DNA of 62,000 nt, from positions 72,526 through 134,525 of the forward strand of contig NW_019774903.1 in NCBI RefSeq assembly GCF_001039355.2. The letters run 5' to 3'. The position numbers and the translations under genes are program-made. A model generated the notes under the pieces. The model did no database searches, had not been told where the DNA came from, and saw only the letters and a program-made list of their open reading frames with translations. Each line of letters starts with the position of its first letter. Positions within the stretch are counted from its first letter, which is position 1. The DNA is from Lingula anatina (Eukaryota; Brachiopoda; Lingulata; Lingulida; Lingulidae). Positions 15,801 through 30,500 of this stretch are shown one piece after another.

Positions 15801-18800
15801 CCTAGGTCCTGGGAGACTCAAAGATATCAGTCTCCACTTCCATGCCAATGCACAGATAATTTGACCTTCTACACAAAACTTGCATGATTTGTCAAAGGAA
15901 AACGTGAGAGAGAAAAAAATACTATTATCTATGTGGAGGACATGAAGACTTTTCTTAGAAAATAATTTTTTGTCTTTCTGATTTCATGTCTTTAAATGCT
16001 TTGCAGACACGCACGCCATTATATGGTGGAAAGGGTAAACGTGCATTCAAATGTACAGATAAAAATTACCACATTTCCGAGAGCCATTAAGAAATCCCAA
16101 CAGGTGCACCGCAGTCAATCACAACAAAAAAGAAAACTCAAAGTTCAAATTCCCCAAAGCCGTTACCTTTTTGGTGAGGTGCAGGCAATGAGATCTTTTA
16201 TCTAGGCTGAAAAGTGCCAGTAGAAAATAACAGGAAGTGGCTCATTTACATCTGATTGGAAATGGAAATGTCTTGAACCAGTGCTCATATTTTCACAGCA
16301 GCTGATGATGTGCACATCCAGTTCTGGTTTTAAAACAAGTCCTTTAATCAGTTCAAATTCCCCAAGATGTGTGTGTGTGTGTGTGTGTGGTGGGGGGGGG
16401 GGGGGGGAGATTCAGATCAGTATCAGACTAGAAAAGTGGAAGATTTCATGTTGGTGAGGGTGAAACTCTATGAAACTCCAAAAAATGATATCTTAGGGCA
16501 TATTCCCATAGATTTTAGATCGATCTATCCCCGTGGAGAGTCTCACTAAATTACTGTCAGATAATCTGGCTTAAATGTCCGTCCCGCCTACTACAAGCTG
16601 TAAGGGGGTAATTAACTTTCGTGCCCGCTTGGCTGACAGCTATTTAGCATGAACCCCCAGGGAGTTAGGTCGATCTAGTTTGGATCGATCTCATCTCTGG
16701 GAATGGGGTCTTAGAAAGTAATACAGCAGTGACACAAATTGCACGGTGAATTCTTACTGTTGTGAAATAGAATGCAAGTTGGCAGAAGCTGAGGGCTCAT
16801 TCCCACTTAAACTATCAACTGAAATTTGATGTAGTTAAAGAAAATCTCTGTCTTCCATTATCTATAGATTTTATCTTGGGACTACTTAATTTTTATTTGG
16901 ACAAGTACTTCCTGAGGCTTCTTATTCTGAGATACAGACTGAAAAGTGAAAGACTGGGTTCCCATACCCAGATCAATCTCACAGGATGGATCCATCTTGA
17001 ATGGGTTTCTTGATAAATTGCTTTCAGCTTAAGCAGCTTTGATGTCTGGCATGCCTACTGAAGCTGCTAAACGATAGTTAATTACCCTCTAACAGCTTCA
17101 GTAGGCGTGATTGACATCTAAGCCACTTAAAATGATTGCAATTTAGCGAGAATCCCCTAGAAGATAGATCAATCCACAGTTAGTACGATAGGGTCTGAGA
17201 ATGGTCCTGAAGACAAAGGCTGCTATAAATGTTTAAGGCCCCTTTACACTGGACGGCGTTCTTTCTGTTACCCTGAAACTAACATCGCTGTGGTCGTAAA
17301 AATGAGGTAAAAGCATTGCTTTGGTGGCAGAGAGAATGCTTAATGATCGGTCAGTTGTCGGTGCATTAAGTATGTTTTTCACTCTCTAACAGGGTCGTAC
17401 TACGGGATGCAGAAAGGATGTCATCCAGTGTAAAGGGGGCTTTACAGACATGATTAAAGAAGCACATCTCTTACCATATCCTGTGAAGTTGATGTGACCA
17501 TCTCCTGTAGAGCTCGCACAGACAGGGCTTGCTCCAACACAAACATACACATGGACAAATCTGGGGGGACATGCTGATAATGAAAAGAAATCAATTAATC
17601 ACTGTAACCTGTATATTTATTAACAATAAAGATCAAGTAATTTTCAAATGATAAAATTCTTAATTAGGTTTTTTAAAATATTTTCTACCTATTTAATTTC
17701 TAATAACAATTGTCATCTCAGAATTATACCAGTAAAACCAAATTTTACATTTATGTTTATAAACAGAAATATCTCGTCATGCATAATTAATTCAAAGTAT
17801 ACATGTGCTCAATTTTGGGATTATTTACTCATTTTTTTTTTTACATTTATAAAATGAGCATCAATCAGAAAATCAAGTGAATACTGAAGGCAAACAGTAA
17901 AATTCTGTTACCAAAAGGAAATATTTTTCCCATCCCTAGATCCCAGCAGAGACTACGTGGTGAACTAATCAATAGCAAAATGACCTTTTAAGGTCTTTTT
18001 GAGGTCTAGATAAGATGCTTGATTTCTCTTTTTGATTAAGAATCCCATCTGTGGTTTCCCTTAAGTTAAAACTAATAGTGGCTTTATTTCAGTCCTCAGA
18101 ATAAGACTATAACTGTGACAGTCCACTCCAGTCAGGCTCAGAATAAGGCTGCTTTCAGAACAGCAGACTAACTAGTCTGCGGGCCAAATATGGTGACCGA
18201 CTAAAAAGCTTGCTCTCTTATCCGATAATAGACACTAATTAGATTACCCATGAGGATGTATTCAAGTGGGTCAGCCATATTTGACCTGTGGACTAGTTTG
18301 TCAGCTGTTCTGAATGTAGCCTAAGACGACAACGGTGACTGTCTATTTCAGTCCTCAAAATAAGACTATAACAGTTCCTGTGATAGTCTATTTCATCATG
18401 AGAATAAGACAGTCAGTATAACTGTAACAGTCTATTCCAGCCCTTAGATTCTAAAGACTAAACCTTGCCCTATAAGACTGAACATTAAGATAGAAAACCA
18501 AACCATTCTCAGTATATCTGCAAAGCACAGCAAGTGCTGATTTCCAAGTTATTAGTGTTCCACAATTTTCTTACCACCTACAGCTATCAGTGACTCATTA
18601 CCATCATTTATTCATCTCTGGATCATTTGTAAAATGTACTTTTATGCTTTAATGCACCAGCTACTCCATATTGGTAGATAAAAAAGTAAAGCTACCCTTT
18701 TGCTGTTATTCTAGCTACTAATAACATTTTACTGTAAACATACCGATGTTTAGATACAAAAAAAAAACTATCTACTATCATTTATAACAAGTGTTTATTA

Positions 18801-21505
18801 TTTTAGTGGAATATTTTTTCTACTTATTTGGAAAACATGATATAGAGAAGAGAAGCTATATATATATTCTATAGTCTGCCTTCATGAAGAAATGTAGGTG
18901 GTTTATGTTTGGTTAATAAATAAAGCAACATATACTGACTCAGATAGATTGAATAACAAAGCTTAATGGACATAACATTAATGTTATCAAAATCAATTTA
19001 TCAATATATTGATAAATGACAAAGTACAAACTAGATTTGCAAGGGAAACAATCTTTCAGAATTAATGCCAAAATAAATTGTGGGAGGATCGAGTTATCAA
19101 AAGCTGGTGGATATATCATTTTCTAACACAGAATCAATGTCAAAGTATATGCTGGGAGGTTTGATTTATTGAAGGCTGAGAATATTTTGTCTTTCAAAGC
19201 AGGGACTTACTTACCTTGCTTGATAAGTTCTCAAGGTAGCACATCCGGTTTCCAAACCCTTCAGCTCCCAGACAGACTCTCTCCACATTTTGGCTGTCCT
19301 TGGAGGTGGGCGTCACACAGGTCAGGCATATGTTGTCATCCTGAAAGACAGAGCAAGACATCTTTGGCTTCAAGAATCTCTTTTCACTCTCAAACAAAAG
19401 TGCACCATCACAAAAAGACAGACCCTACAGGGACGTCTCTATCTTATTCCATTGCCATGGCAACTATCGGTAAGCAATTTATTGAACTTCTCCAGAGCCT
19501 GAACCACTTTGGCATCCTTGGAACATTTGCCAAATGCAATTTGATTTTATGCTGTGACAATATGGTGCATTCTTTATTTTTCTTTATTGATCTGGACCAA
19601 CTTTAGCACAGCACATTTTCACCAAAAGCTAAAAATGTTCTAATTTGGCAAGAGAAAATGTCCAACATTTTACCATATTTTGACAAAATTACCCTTGATT
19701 TGGTTCAGCGTTTTGATTTGGCTAAAAACACCCCCTATTCTTTGGCTTACAGAAATTCTATCCAAAATTGAGTCCATTTATACAGATATGGTTCAAGTTT
19801 ATTAGTACTAATACATGACCAAATACTAAGGACCAAAACTGCAAAAACCAAAACTGCAGCCTTATGGGAAATTACTAGTTCAAGTACCATATGTCGGTCC
19901 CAAGAACAGAAACTATACCACAGCAACATCCTATTTTTTTTTTTTTTTTTGATACATTGCAAAACATGTTAAGAAGAAGAACAACAACAATAACTCAAAG
20001 AAAAACTTGAAAGAATTCAGGATTTACATGCAGTTATTTTTAAACTCAAAACAGAACCTTTTTCTAACTGTATACACTCCTTTTTCTTGCCCTTAAAAGA
20101 AACTCTGGGTCTGTAAAAGCGCATTCAGAACAGCAGACTACAGGTCTGTGGATCAAATATGGCAACCCACTAAAGAGCTTGCTGTTTAATTCCCAATAAG
20201 ACACTGAATAGATTCCCAGCAGGGATTACGCAACAAGCATTCAAGTGGGACGGCCATATTTGATCCATGGATCTGTTAGTCTGCTGTTCTGAATACACTT
20301 TAAGTGCGTTTTAGTCAAAAAGATTTCAAATGGGAGTAAATCTGCAGATAATGAGTCATCGTACAATCAAAATCATGTTAAATGCAAGGATCATATCTTA
20401 TTATTACCAATATATTGTAAAATATTGAATATATTGCTCGCCAAGTCTATATACCCACACATATATCAATATAAACACAGACACATTTAAATGCACATGA
20501 TAAAAACTCTGTGCCTAGTGGAAAAAATAACTGCAAAATATTATCATTCCATGTATGTTTTCAGCAACTCTAAGTTTTAATGTTGAAACTGTTCATTATA
20601 CCCATCATCTTAACTTCTGACAAGTGATCATTATGGATATTATGCTGAAACTCTATAGCTACAATTTACTTCACGGTTTCTAACTACAAAACTGGAAAAT
20701 GATACCGTGATGACACACACAGACAGACATAGGTGATCAAACCATTTATAGTAATTGTACATAAAAATAGGAGAATCTGATATAAATATATACATAGCTT
20801 ATCATTCCCATCACATAAAAAGGATACCTATTATAAGATCCAATGTTTGTTGTTTTTTATACGATTCAAAGTAACAAAAAATTTTGCATAAAGTGCATTC
20901 AGTAGGAATAAACCTCAATGGTTGGATCTTGTTATCAATAGTACAATACTCTAAGTTCAGGGTTTTTTTCAATATCATCTAGAGACAGACACTTTACAGT
21001 GAAACGTCTTTATTCATTGGTACTTGGAAAATAGAGGTGGCTCATATGGCCCAGTTTACATAAAAATAAATAAATAAATAATAAATAAACAAAAAACAAA
21101 AAAAAAAACAATAAGGATTTGAATGCATCATATGGAGCTATAAACATGCAAACATGATGTTTATGTACATACATACATAGTGCTAGAATAGACAATTGAA
21201 TCTCTATGTCTATCTGATTATGCAAAGTGTACAGTCATGTTTTACACTAAGGGTCTCTAGGAGGCTGAATGCTTGCTGTTCATTACTGCTCTATGTTTAA
21301 ACACATAAGGTTCTAGCTGTGAGACAACTAGTTGAAGTTGAATTTTTTTTTTCTCCTCTTCATCTTGGGGGGGGGAGGAGGGGGGTTAGTTTAATGTTAT
21401 GTCAGGAGTTCATGTTTCTCTTGACATGCAGATTTCATTTAATCTATTGTAGTTTCCAAATTGGTGGTTATTTTTCTTTCTTTATTATTTAATCATTTAT
21501 ATTTA

Positions 21506-21591
<86 letters not shown>

Positions 21592-24500
21592 TTTTTATTT
21601 TTGTTATATATCTTTGTTCTATATCTTAATACACATGACATAAAGATTACATGAGTATACTTTGCAGGTGGTTAAAACATTGTTATTTTCATGACAGTCA
21701 ATGTCAAATCCTCAAACCAGAATCTGTCCCATAAACTAGATAAAGAATTAAAACCCCTGCATAATAACATCATTGTTTAGTACCTTTTAATACTTACAAT
21801 AACTCGTATTCATCAAGAACTAATCTCCTATACCGCTTAATCAGATAAGACGTATGCCCACTCACATATTTTTTTGGCCAAACTGCATGTAAACAAATTA
21901 ACACCAAGCCTATTTCCAATGTCAGATGATCAATTCTTCTCTGTACTATCTACAACTGACATAAATATTTGATAGCCTTTGAGGTCCTGAGCTATTAGAG
22001 AGTAAACAACTGGTTATAAAACTAATCATCAAATCCTGACTCTTGGTTTAAAACAATAGGGTACAGTCTGATTAATTATCATCTAAATATATTAGTCAGT
22101 TACCCATGGGCAGGTAAATTCTCTGGGCCATGTATTCCGTGACTAGAGAGAATAATTTAGAAAGAAAAGGAAATTAAAAGAACCCTTTTTATTTTCTCTG
22201 CCATTTGTCATTGGTAAAGAGATTTTGATACACACTGGAGACTCAAATGTTTCCTAAATTTGCACTAACAAAAAAAAAAAACAAAGGAACAACTAATTTT
22301 ACAGCCATCAAACCTGTCAAGCTTATTACTGTTATGAAATAGTTAAACACTTGTACTCGTACACAAGTCTTAAACTTGCTCCTGTAAAAATTGTGGAACA
22401 ACAGATTATGTTGACAATACCTGGTTTCGTGGCCAGAATTACATAACCTAGCTATCAAACCTATTAAGCCTAATTGCTCTAACAAGCTAACTGAGCCATG
22501 ATGCCCCACACGTAATAATAGGTGTGATCTCCCACTAAAAGCTACACGGTACATGAGTTTAGAATACTATAAATTCAACAAAATAATTTAACTTTTCAAG
22601 GGAGAAACTATGATGTGCTAAACTCCAAGTCACCTTATTGAATAACAGGTGTAGCACTATGGCTCAGCGATCTTAGCCCTTATATCTATACTCAGTATAT
22701 CAATCATACAGACGAACTGCACATGAAGTATGTTCAAGTCCTCAAACCCATATATTTGCCTTCAATATTAAAAACAGCTTTGAATGTTTTTTTTTTTTTT
22801 TTTTTTTTTTTTGTTTTTACTAATCATTTTCACATGTACTAGAAAGTATGTGGGACCTAACTATTTATTGTTTCTTAGGAAGCCTAACTGCAGACAAACA
22901 AACATGAAACAGTAATTAGGTACATTTCCAATTTATTACACCACAGACCCATGCACTATGTATGCTCTTTGCAGTCAGGAGTACATTGCTTATTTAAAAA
23001 AAGCCTGAATTCATATCACACATGTATGTATACAAAACTTATATCTATCATCAACAAACTTCCTACACATCACACCTCTGTAGTGTACTACCTAGTCCTC
23101 TGATTGTTATCATCCACATCCACGTGGAGATGAACACCTCAGAAACTCTAATTAACCCACCTCAAAGAGACACTTTGCAAAATAATCCACCTCCCTGGGC
23201 TTTGCCATGTGTCTGGCTCTCTAATGGTCCTATAACATATCTGTCCAAGTCCCCTGGACCAACACAAACATCCACCTTCCAGGCTCTTTCAGCCAACAGA
23301 CAATATCATATGATTGGATTAGCCAGTACACATGTAACCTCCTTCCCTATAGCTGCTGGAAGCCACTGCCTTTCACTGCAGACAATGCCATCTCAGGAGA
23401 CTTATTAACACATAGGAAATTGCCCATGACCAGAACAGCTGTTGCTAAGTTGAAGAAAAGTGAAGGAAGGGGGGAGGGGGAAGGGGGGTCCACAGGATGC
23501 ACTTCTATTTGTGTAGACTTCCTTGTCATGGCAGGACAGTCTTATTTTTGTGAAGTCAACCACACTGTCAACCATGCCTGACCACCAGGTTACAAGTTGT
23601 CAACAAAGGAGCCTTTGATGATTTATCACACAGTCTGGCCATCAGTGGTGTGACACATGCCCATTATCTTACATGATACCAGAACTACCGGAACTACCAT
23701 CCAGGTAATGGGTTTTTGCCTTGATCCCTCGTCATGCCTCTCTTTCCCCTTCACTACACCTCCCATTTTCCTTACCAGCCACCCTTACAGGCACACTGAA
23801 ACTACCTTTTTATCTGTTCCTCCAATATCAACATTGCTACTAAGAGGAGAGGAAAGATGTTATCAGTGAGGTTTTACAAGTTTTCAAAGAGGTAGCTGCC
23901 TTCAGCCAGTAATTGAGAAATATCATACAATAAAACAGACAGTCTCTGTTGACTGTGTTCTTTTAAACATGTACGTAATCGCTGCCATGGTCCCTGGAGA
24001 TGAGTGCATGCAATCATCTCTTGCAATGAATAATACAAGCACACACACACTTGGTCTCTCTATCTATATTATATTGATTAAGAAGGCTGATGCATATCTT
24101 ATAAACAAATGTTTCAATTTGTCACTTGGGACAAAAATTTTGCAGCAGGTCTATCGAAAAGAAAAAAATTACTCATTGGCTTGTTCATTAATGGAACAAC
24201 TTGAAAGGGCAAGACTAATTATTTCTCTTTTAATAAGACAAGATTAAATTCAATCAAATAGGCATAAGCTTGCAAACACTGAGCAACTGTTGTCTTGTCT
24301 TAAAAAGCATCCACTGAAAAGAGAAAGCCATTTTTCTGTTAGTAATGTGGATTTTGAAAATAATGCCAGCATTGAGATACATTTTGAGATACATATTGAG
24401 ATACACCAAAGTGCATTTTTGGAATACTGCTGGCAGTTGAAGGCCACCTTTATAACTCTTGTTTAACAAGATTTTTTCATGAAATTCTCTGTCACTTTAC

Positions 24501-27500
24501 AGCCACCAAGAGCAGGTGTTAAAAACATGTAAAATGTAATATGTCTGTCAAGCACTGTTGGTATGGAAACTAGATACAAAACTAATTGCAAAGTGTCTGT
24601 CTGATAAAGATCTTTAGTGAGGGCTAATGACCATGATGGGCAGGAATGGGGTGAAGGTTAATAGCACCTTCACAATATATAGAATAATAGTTCAATTGCA
24701 CTACAAGACACCCTCTTAAACGGATAATCCCTCCTACAGGTGATTAAAGAAATATTGTTTTTTATTAAGCCTTTTTTTTTCTATAATTCCGATCAACAAG
24801 AGTCTCATAATTTACTACAATCTAGCCTTTACTTCTGTCAGTATGCAGCTCATATTTACATTTGTGGTGATAATTTCTGCAGCTTAGAGGCTATGCTACG
24901 TTTTGAAACTCAGGGTGCACCTGATAAAGAGACAGGTTTAAACTTGCTATATGTATCACAATGTCCACTTGCCACCCTGACTTTCAAAGACCCCAATCCC
25001 AGTGATTAGATCGGTTCAAACTAGATCAACCTAACTCCCTGGGGGTTCATGCTAAATAGCTGTCAGCCGAGAGGGCAGGAAAGTTAATTACCCCCCTTAC
25101 AGCTTGTAGTAGGCGGGACGGACATTTAAGCCGGATTATCTGACAGTAATCTAGTGAGACTCCCCACGGGGATAGATCGATCTAAAATCTATAGGAATAC
25201 ACCCAAAGTTAACTGGAATTTAGACTGGGTTTCCATACCTAGAACTATCTAACAGGATTGATCCATCTCTGAGGGGTTTGTCGCTAAATTGTTTTCAGCT
25301 TAAGCACACCTACTGAAGCTGCTAAACGATAATTAATTACCCCTATCAACTTTAGTAGACATGACAGACATCTAAGCCACTTAAGTTCATTGCAATTTAG
25401 CGAGAATCCCCTCAAAGATAGATCGATCCACAGCTAGTACAATAGGATTTGGGAATGGTCCGTAACAGAAGAGGCACGCTGACTGAAAATACTGCCTGCA
25501 CTGTTAAATTCAGGGTGCTACATTAAAACAGACTTGGAGGAGATGGTATCTACTCATCAACCCAGACCCACTGACTTTATAGATATGCCACATGAATGGT
25601 ATTGCTCTCCTTTGTTTATTTTGTAATTACCTGTCCGATTATACATGAAATTCGCATTATAAGTCTTTTTTTGGTCAGAAAGAAAGTAAAACTAATTTCA
25701 GCCTATAGATTTGTCTGTCAGATGAAATAAAATTGAGGAAGATAATACTTCACATTATACTATTTAAATCTCATTAGATTTTGAGTGTAAGTTAATCATT
25801 ATAGATGCCATAGATTTAGAAATAAGTTGTGTCTGATAATGCACCTCAAATTCATTGCATTTAGACAGTGGTAGTGCTGGTAGATCTAATTTTTCTATAT
25901 TGAAGAAACAATTCATTTTAAAGCCACGTCAATACATCTTTTCTGTCAATTGTAATACCCTATTTCAAACAAAAAGTGACACTTCAGGAAAATTGTAGTT
26001 TGATTATCTCTCTTCTCGATTTCAAATTTTTGTCCAATTGCTTCTCTAATTTTGCTTTGACTAGAAAATTTTGTCATACTGCTATTCATTGTGTATTTTT
26101 TTAAATTTTCTCACGAAAATATGGTGAAACATTATTCATTTGTATAAAATATAAAGTATGTTATGGTAAATTCAGTACATGGTCTGAGCTAAATAATTAT
26201 ATAATGATAAAAAAATTCACAAAAAGTCTATACTTTTTATTTTTTTTATCATTATCTTCTTTTATAGGTGTATAAGTCTACTAATAAAATTTATATAGGT
26301 GACTACATAAGGATAATTTCGCAATATTGGTGCAAAAGCATTCAACAAAATTCCACCAATGAATATAGTGCTATAATGCAATGGGATGCTGTGACTGTTG
26401 AAAGTAAAATGCTTTTAAGGCAATACTAATTTCCTCTAGGGAATTAGTTAAAAGGGCAAAAAACAGCTTTGTCATCTAAAATCCTTGTCAGTCTTCCCTA
26501 GAGCAAATTTTAGGCTGAAGTTGTTTCATGACAGATTCAGGTTTTACATAAGAACTGAAACTCAAGAGTTGATTTTAATTTAAAGACATAACTTTTAAGT
26601 TTCCTTTCATCATCATCATCATCATCATACTGATCCTTGGCATATCGAATATTGTCGGCACACTTCATGGACCAATCCCTTCCACTTCTTTCTATCAACT
26701 GCCATCCTCGTGACCTCTGCTAAACATTTTCTTGTCCATTTTTGTATGTTGGTTTTCCATCCAAACCTTGGCCTGCCATGTTTTCTTTTTACTGCGACAC
26801 TTACAAATGTTGATGTAAAAGGCCAAGGCAAATAACAGGTGTCCTTTGACCACTGATAAATCAGTTATAAACCAATAAAAATCATTAAATATCGAACACT
26901 TTTATTAAAGAAAGAAATTACTTCTGTTTTTGACCAATAGTTACTTTTAAGTTGACAACTGCAAATTTATGATGACTTTAAAAAGACTGAAATGTTCAGT
27001 CTCAAAGTAAAAACCAACCTTCAGTTCCAAGTTCTTTTATGAAATAAGATCAGAGTTTACCTGACTCAAACCAGAATAGTAAAATACAACCAGGTTTCTT
27101 TTGTCTGAAACAGATACTTTTCCCAGGGAAACTGTCCAACCAAAGGTCAAAATACTGTTAATATGAATAAAGTATTCTTAGTGCTGGTCTTTTTTTTTTA
27201 CTTTTTCTTCTTTCTCAGATGTAGTCCAGCATACACAATTCTCTCCCACAATTGTCACAGCTATTATGCCTAAAATTCTACTTCTCTGTAGCATTCTTAA
27301 TGCAAGCTTTTTTTTGACTCCTTTAAGGATTTCAATTTCACAGTAAATTTTAAATTCTTATCTAAGAAACAAGTTCATTAGAAAGAAATACAAAAGCATG
27401 ACAATGTATATAGACCAAACTTTGTGCAAAGCAGTAATCATGAGAGATCCTACAACATGCATTCCCAAATATTGCAGTTGATAAAATGCATCACACAAGT

Positions 27501-30500
27501 GCTGTAAATAATGCAGCTGATATCAGTTTTCAATGCAGGTATGTTAAAATTTGCATTAAGTTTTGTTTTAGGATAATTAAATGTACATCATTTTTCCACT
27601 AAATAGCTCAAAAAACAGTACAAAAAATTAAAAAATTTTTTCTCAACCATACATGTTCTTATAACTAAAAAAAATACATTAGGTGATGAAAAAAATGGCC
27701 ACTCGTCAAGTATGCTTATTGATAACCTTATGCATGTACCTTTACCCTATTGAGCATCCGTCTGTAGAGCAAAAACACAAAAACAAGCTCAGTAAATCCT
27801 ATATCTAGTACTTATTATGAGTGAAAGACTGAGACAGGAATCCAAGCACTGGTAACTCTCAGGGGCGGATTCAGGCCGTCTTCTGGGTCTTCCAGAAGAC
27901 GGTCAGATATTCAAGTTTACATTGACGGGTATCTATTTTTTTCTGCCGGAAGACGGTCAAAAATGGAGAATGGATCAACAAATATAACATGGAAGACTGT
28001 CAGAAAATATCTCTGGATCCGCCCCTGACTCTCATATCTATTAAACCATACAGTATATATACCTGGAGGGTGCTAGGATGGAGTTCAAATTTTCTCCACC
28101 TTACAACCCTCTATGTACGTATGTATGTGATTAGCTGAAGATTGTGAGTCTGCCAAATTTCCTAAAATTCTTTAATTTTTATAGTTAAGCAAAATTTTTT
28201 AAAACTTGAAGCTGAATTACTATGGTGAATATCCCTGTGAAAAAAAAGACCCTTGAAGATAAAGGGCTCTAGCTCCACCTCACCTCCTCAATATGCTCTT
28301 CCTCTTTATATCCCCTCTCCATTATTCCTTGATAAAATCCAGTGAATTAGCTTTTTTTTCCAATAAACAGCAGTCAAGAGAGAAACAAAGAACAGACTGG
28401 CAAGCCTATAGTACTGTACTACACGTAAGCCCAGCCACCGTCTCCAGCCTAAATGATTTCAGCGTATTTCACCTGTGGCATCCTGGGAATTGGCTGGTTT
28501 TTATTGGAACAGGTTGCGCCAATCAGCCGACTAATTCAGATCCCACTGTCTAATCCCGGTTATAGCATTTGATCTCAAATTATGAAAGCCAGGCAGATTG
28601 GAGTGCCCTAGATTCGAGCGCTGCTGAAAAAACACTGAGAGCAGGAGAGGCCTTCCTTTACTGTTGCCTCCTCGTTGTCTGCATGTACGTCTCATCAGAA
28701 CTCTTCAACCTTTCTCTTAAAAAAAACAGCCATCCACCTTCCACACCAACTGATCTTTCTCTTTCTTAACTTAATCTCTCAATGGGAAGCTGTTTGCTTA
28801 ATATTTTGGAATTCCACCCAATAGACACCTGCCGTTTGCCTAGGATGATTATACCCACTGAGAAGTGCTAATATTACTTGAAATGTGGACTGTACACTGA
28901 CTATGAAGAGTCTAAATTTGATAAGGTGCTTGAAAACACATCAGGTAAAAAAGACTGTTATGCACTTTCATCTAGTAACTTGAAACTAATCTGCAATTAT
29001 CTGGATCTAGATTTCACATTACGCCTATTTGCCGAGAGAGCCTGTGTGAACGGTTCTATATGTATCAGATGATTTTTCTGTGAAAAGAGAACTGCAAGTC
29101 AGTTGTACCTGTTCATCATTTTTCATTTCTCATCACTGCATGACTGCAATGAAGTTGAACTGTCATCTCCCAGCCATGAGCTATTTTACTAACTCAGACC
29201 GTTTTTCATTAGAAGTTGTACATATACAGTTATCTGTACAACTTCAGTTAAACTATTCCCAACATGTACAGTAGTTAGGCTAAAGAAGAGGGGGAGGGCA
29301 GAGGTGGATCCGGAGATATTTTCTGACAGGCTTCCAAATTATCATCATCTTTGTTGATCCATTCTCCATTTTTGACAAAATTGGAATGTGCTTTGTTTTT
29401 AATGAGAAGAGAAAACTGACTTCTTATTTGCAAAAGGTTTTCAATATAAATAAAAGATTACCACTGTGTTGTACCTACTATCAGCACATTCTCAGCAGTG
29501 TCTAAAAATCTAACCCAAAGATCAGTATGACAAATATAACTAACCTTTCAGTATATTTTCTACCTGTATACCACTCCCTCTTTTATGACGTAAACAAAAA
29601 CTAAAAAAAAATATTAACCCAAGCAATCTGATGCCACCTTACAAGTATTTCTCAGCAGGGTCTGTAGAGATGTGTTTAAGTAAAAAGAGAGGAAGACCTG
29701 TGTTTTGAAAGTTCACTCTTGTTCAAACCTATCAAGTTTAATCAGAGGCCAAGTTTCACCAAATAACCTAAGCTTGCCAACTGTGTGGTGGAAAATAGCG
29801 ATCTATCTCTATGTTCAGTGGATTACAGTACTCATGTGAACCATAGGTCTAAAACATATTTTATTTTTGTGGGTGGCATTTATTCACATAAAAATAAAAG
29901 CAAGTGTATTAAAAATTGCCCTTACTGCAAACATACCAGTTTTGCAAGCAGGACTGGGCCAAAGGCTGGTAGGATTATATTCTATTATACTACATTATTT
30001 CAATTTTTTTCTCGAGGGGGGGGGGGGGGGGTTAAGCTAAAATGTTCATATATCAAAGTAAATTATTTATTGACCAAATAAAAAGAAGTCACACATACAC
30101 ATCTTTCTTTTTCATCTTAATCTTAACCACACTTCAATGGCCCCATTTTTTGCTTAGCCTTACAGTGTTAAAGCGTTTTAAAGCAAAAGCAAAGGTTGTT
30201 TTTCCAGGTGAGTTAAGAGTGTGTTTGGGCATGTGCTTTAGGAATCCAAGGATGTTTATATGAGTCAGAAACTTAATATAAAACTTTGATCTGTTGAGAT
30301 TTCTAAATAAAATTCTTTAAATATAATTTATCATATTCGAAAACATTTGTGAGATATTCACATTTTTAGATTTAGAAAGTTCGTATCCCCACCCCTCCTC
30401 AAAAAGTACATATTCTATAAAATTGCAAACATTTAAGCATCTTCTTGCAGATCATCACACATATTTTTTATTACAGATGATTTATCTATGATTTTTTTGG

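Noticed and set aside
21461-21643. A 60-codon ORF rich in isoleucine and tyrosine
   Set aside because: It is the translation of an (AT)n microsatellite.
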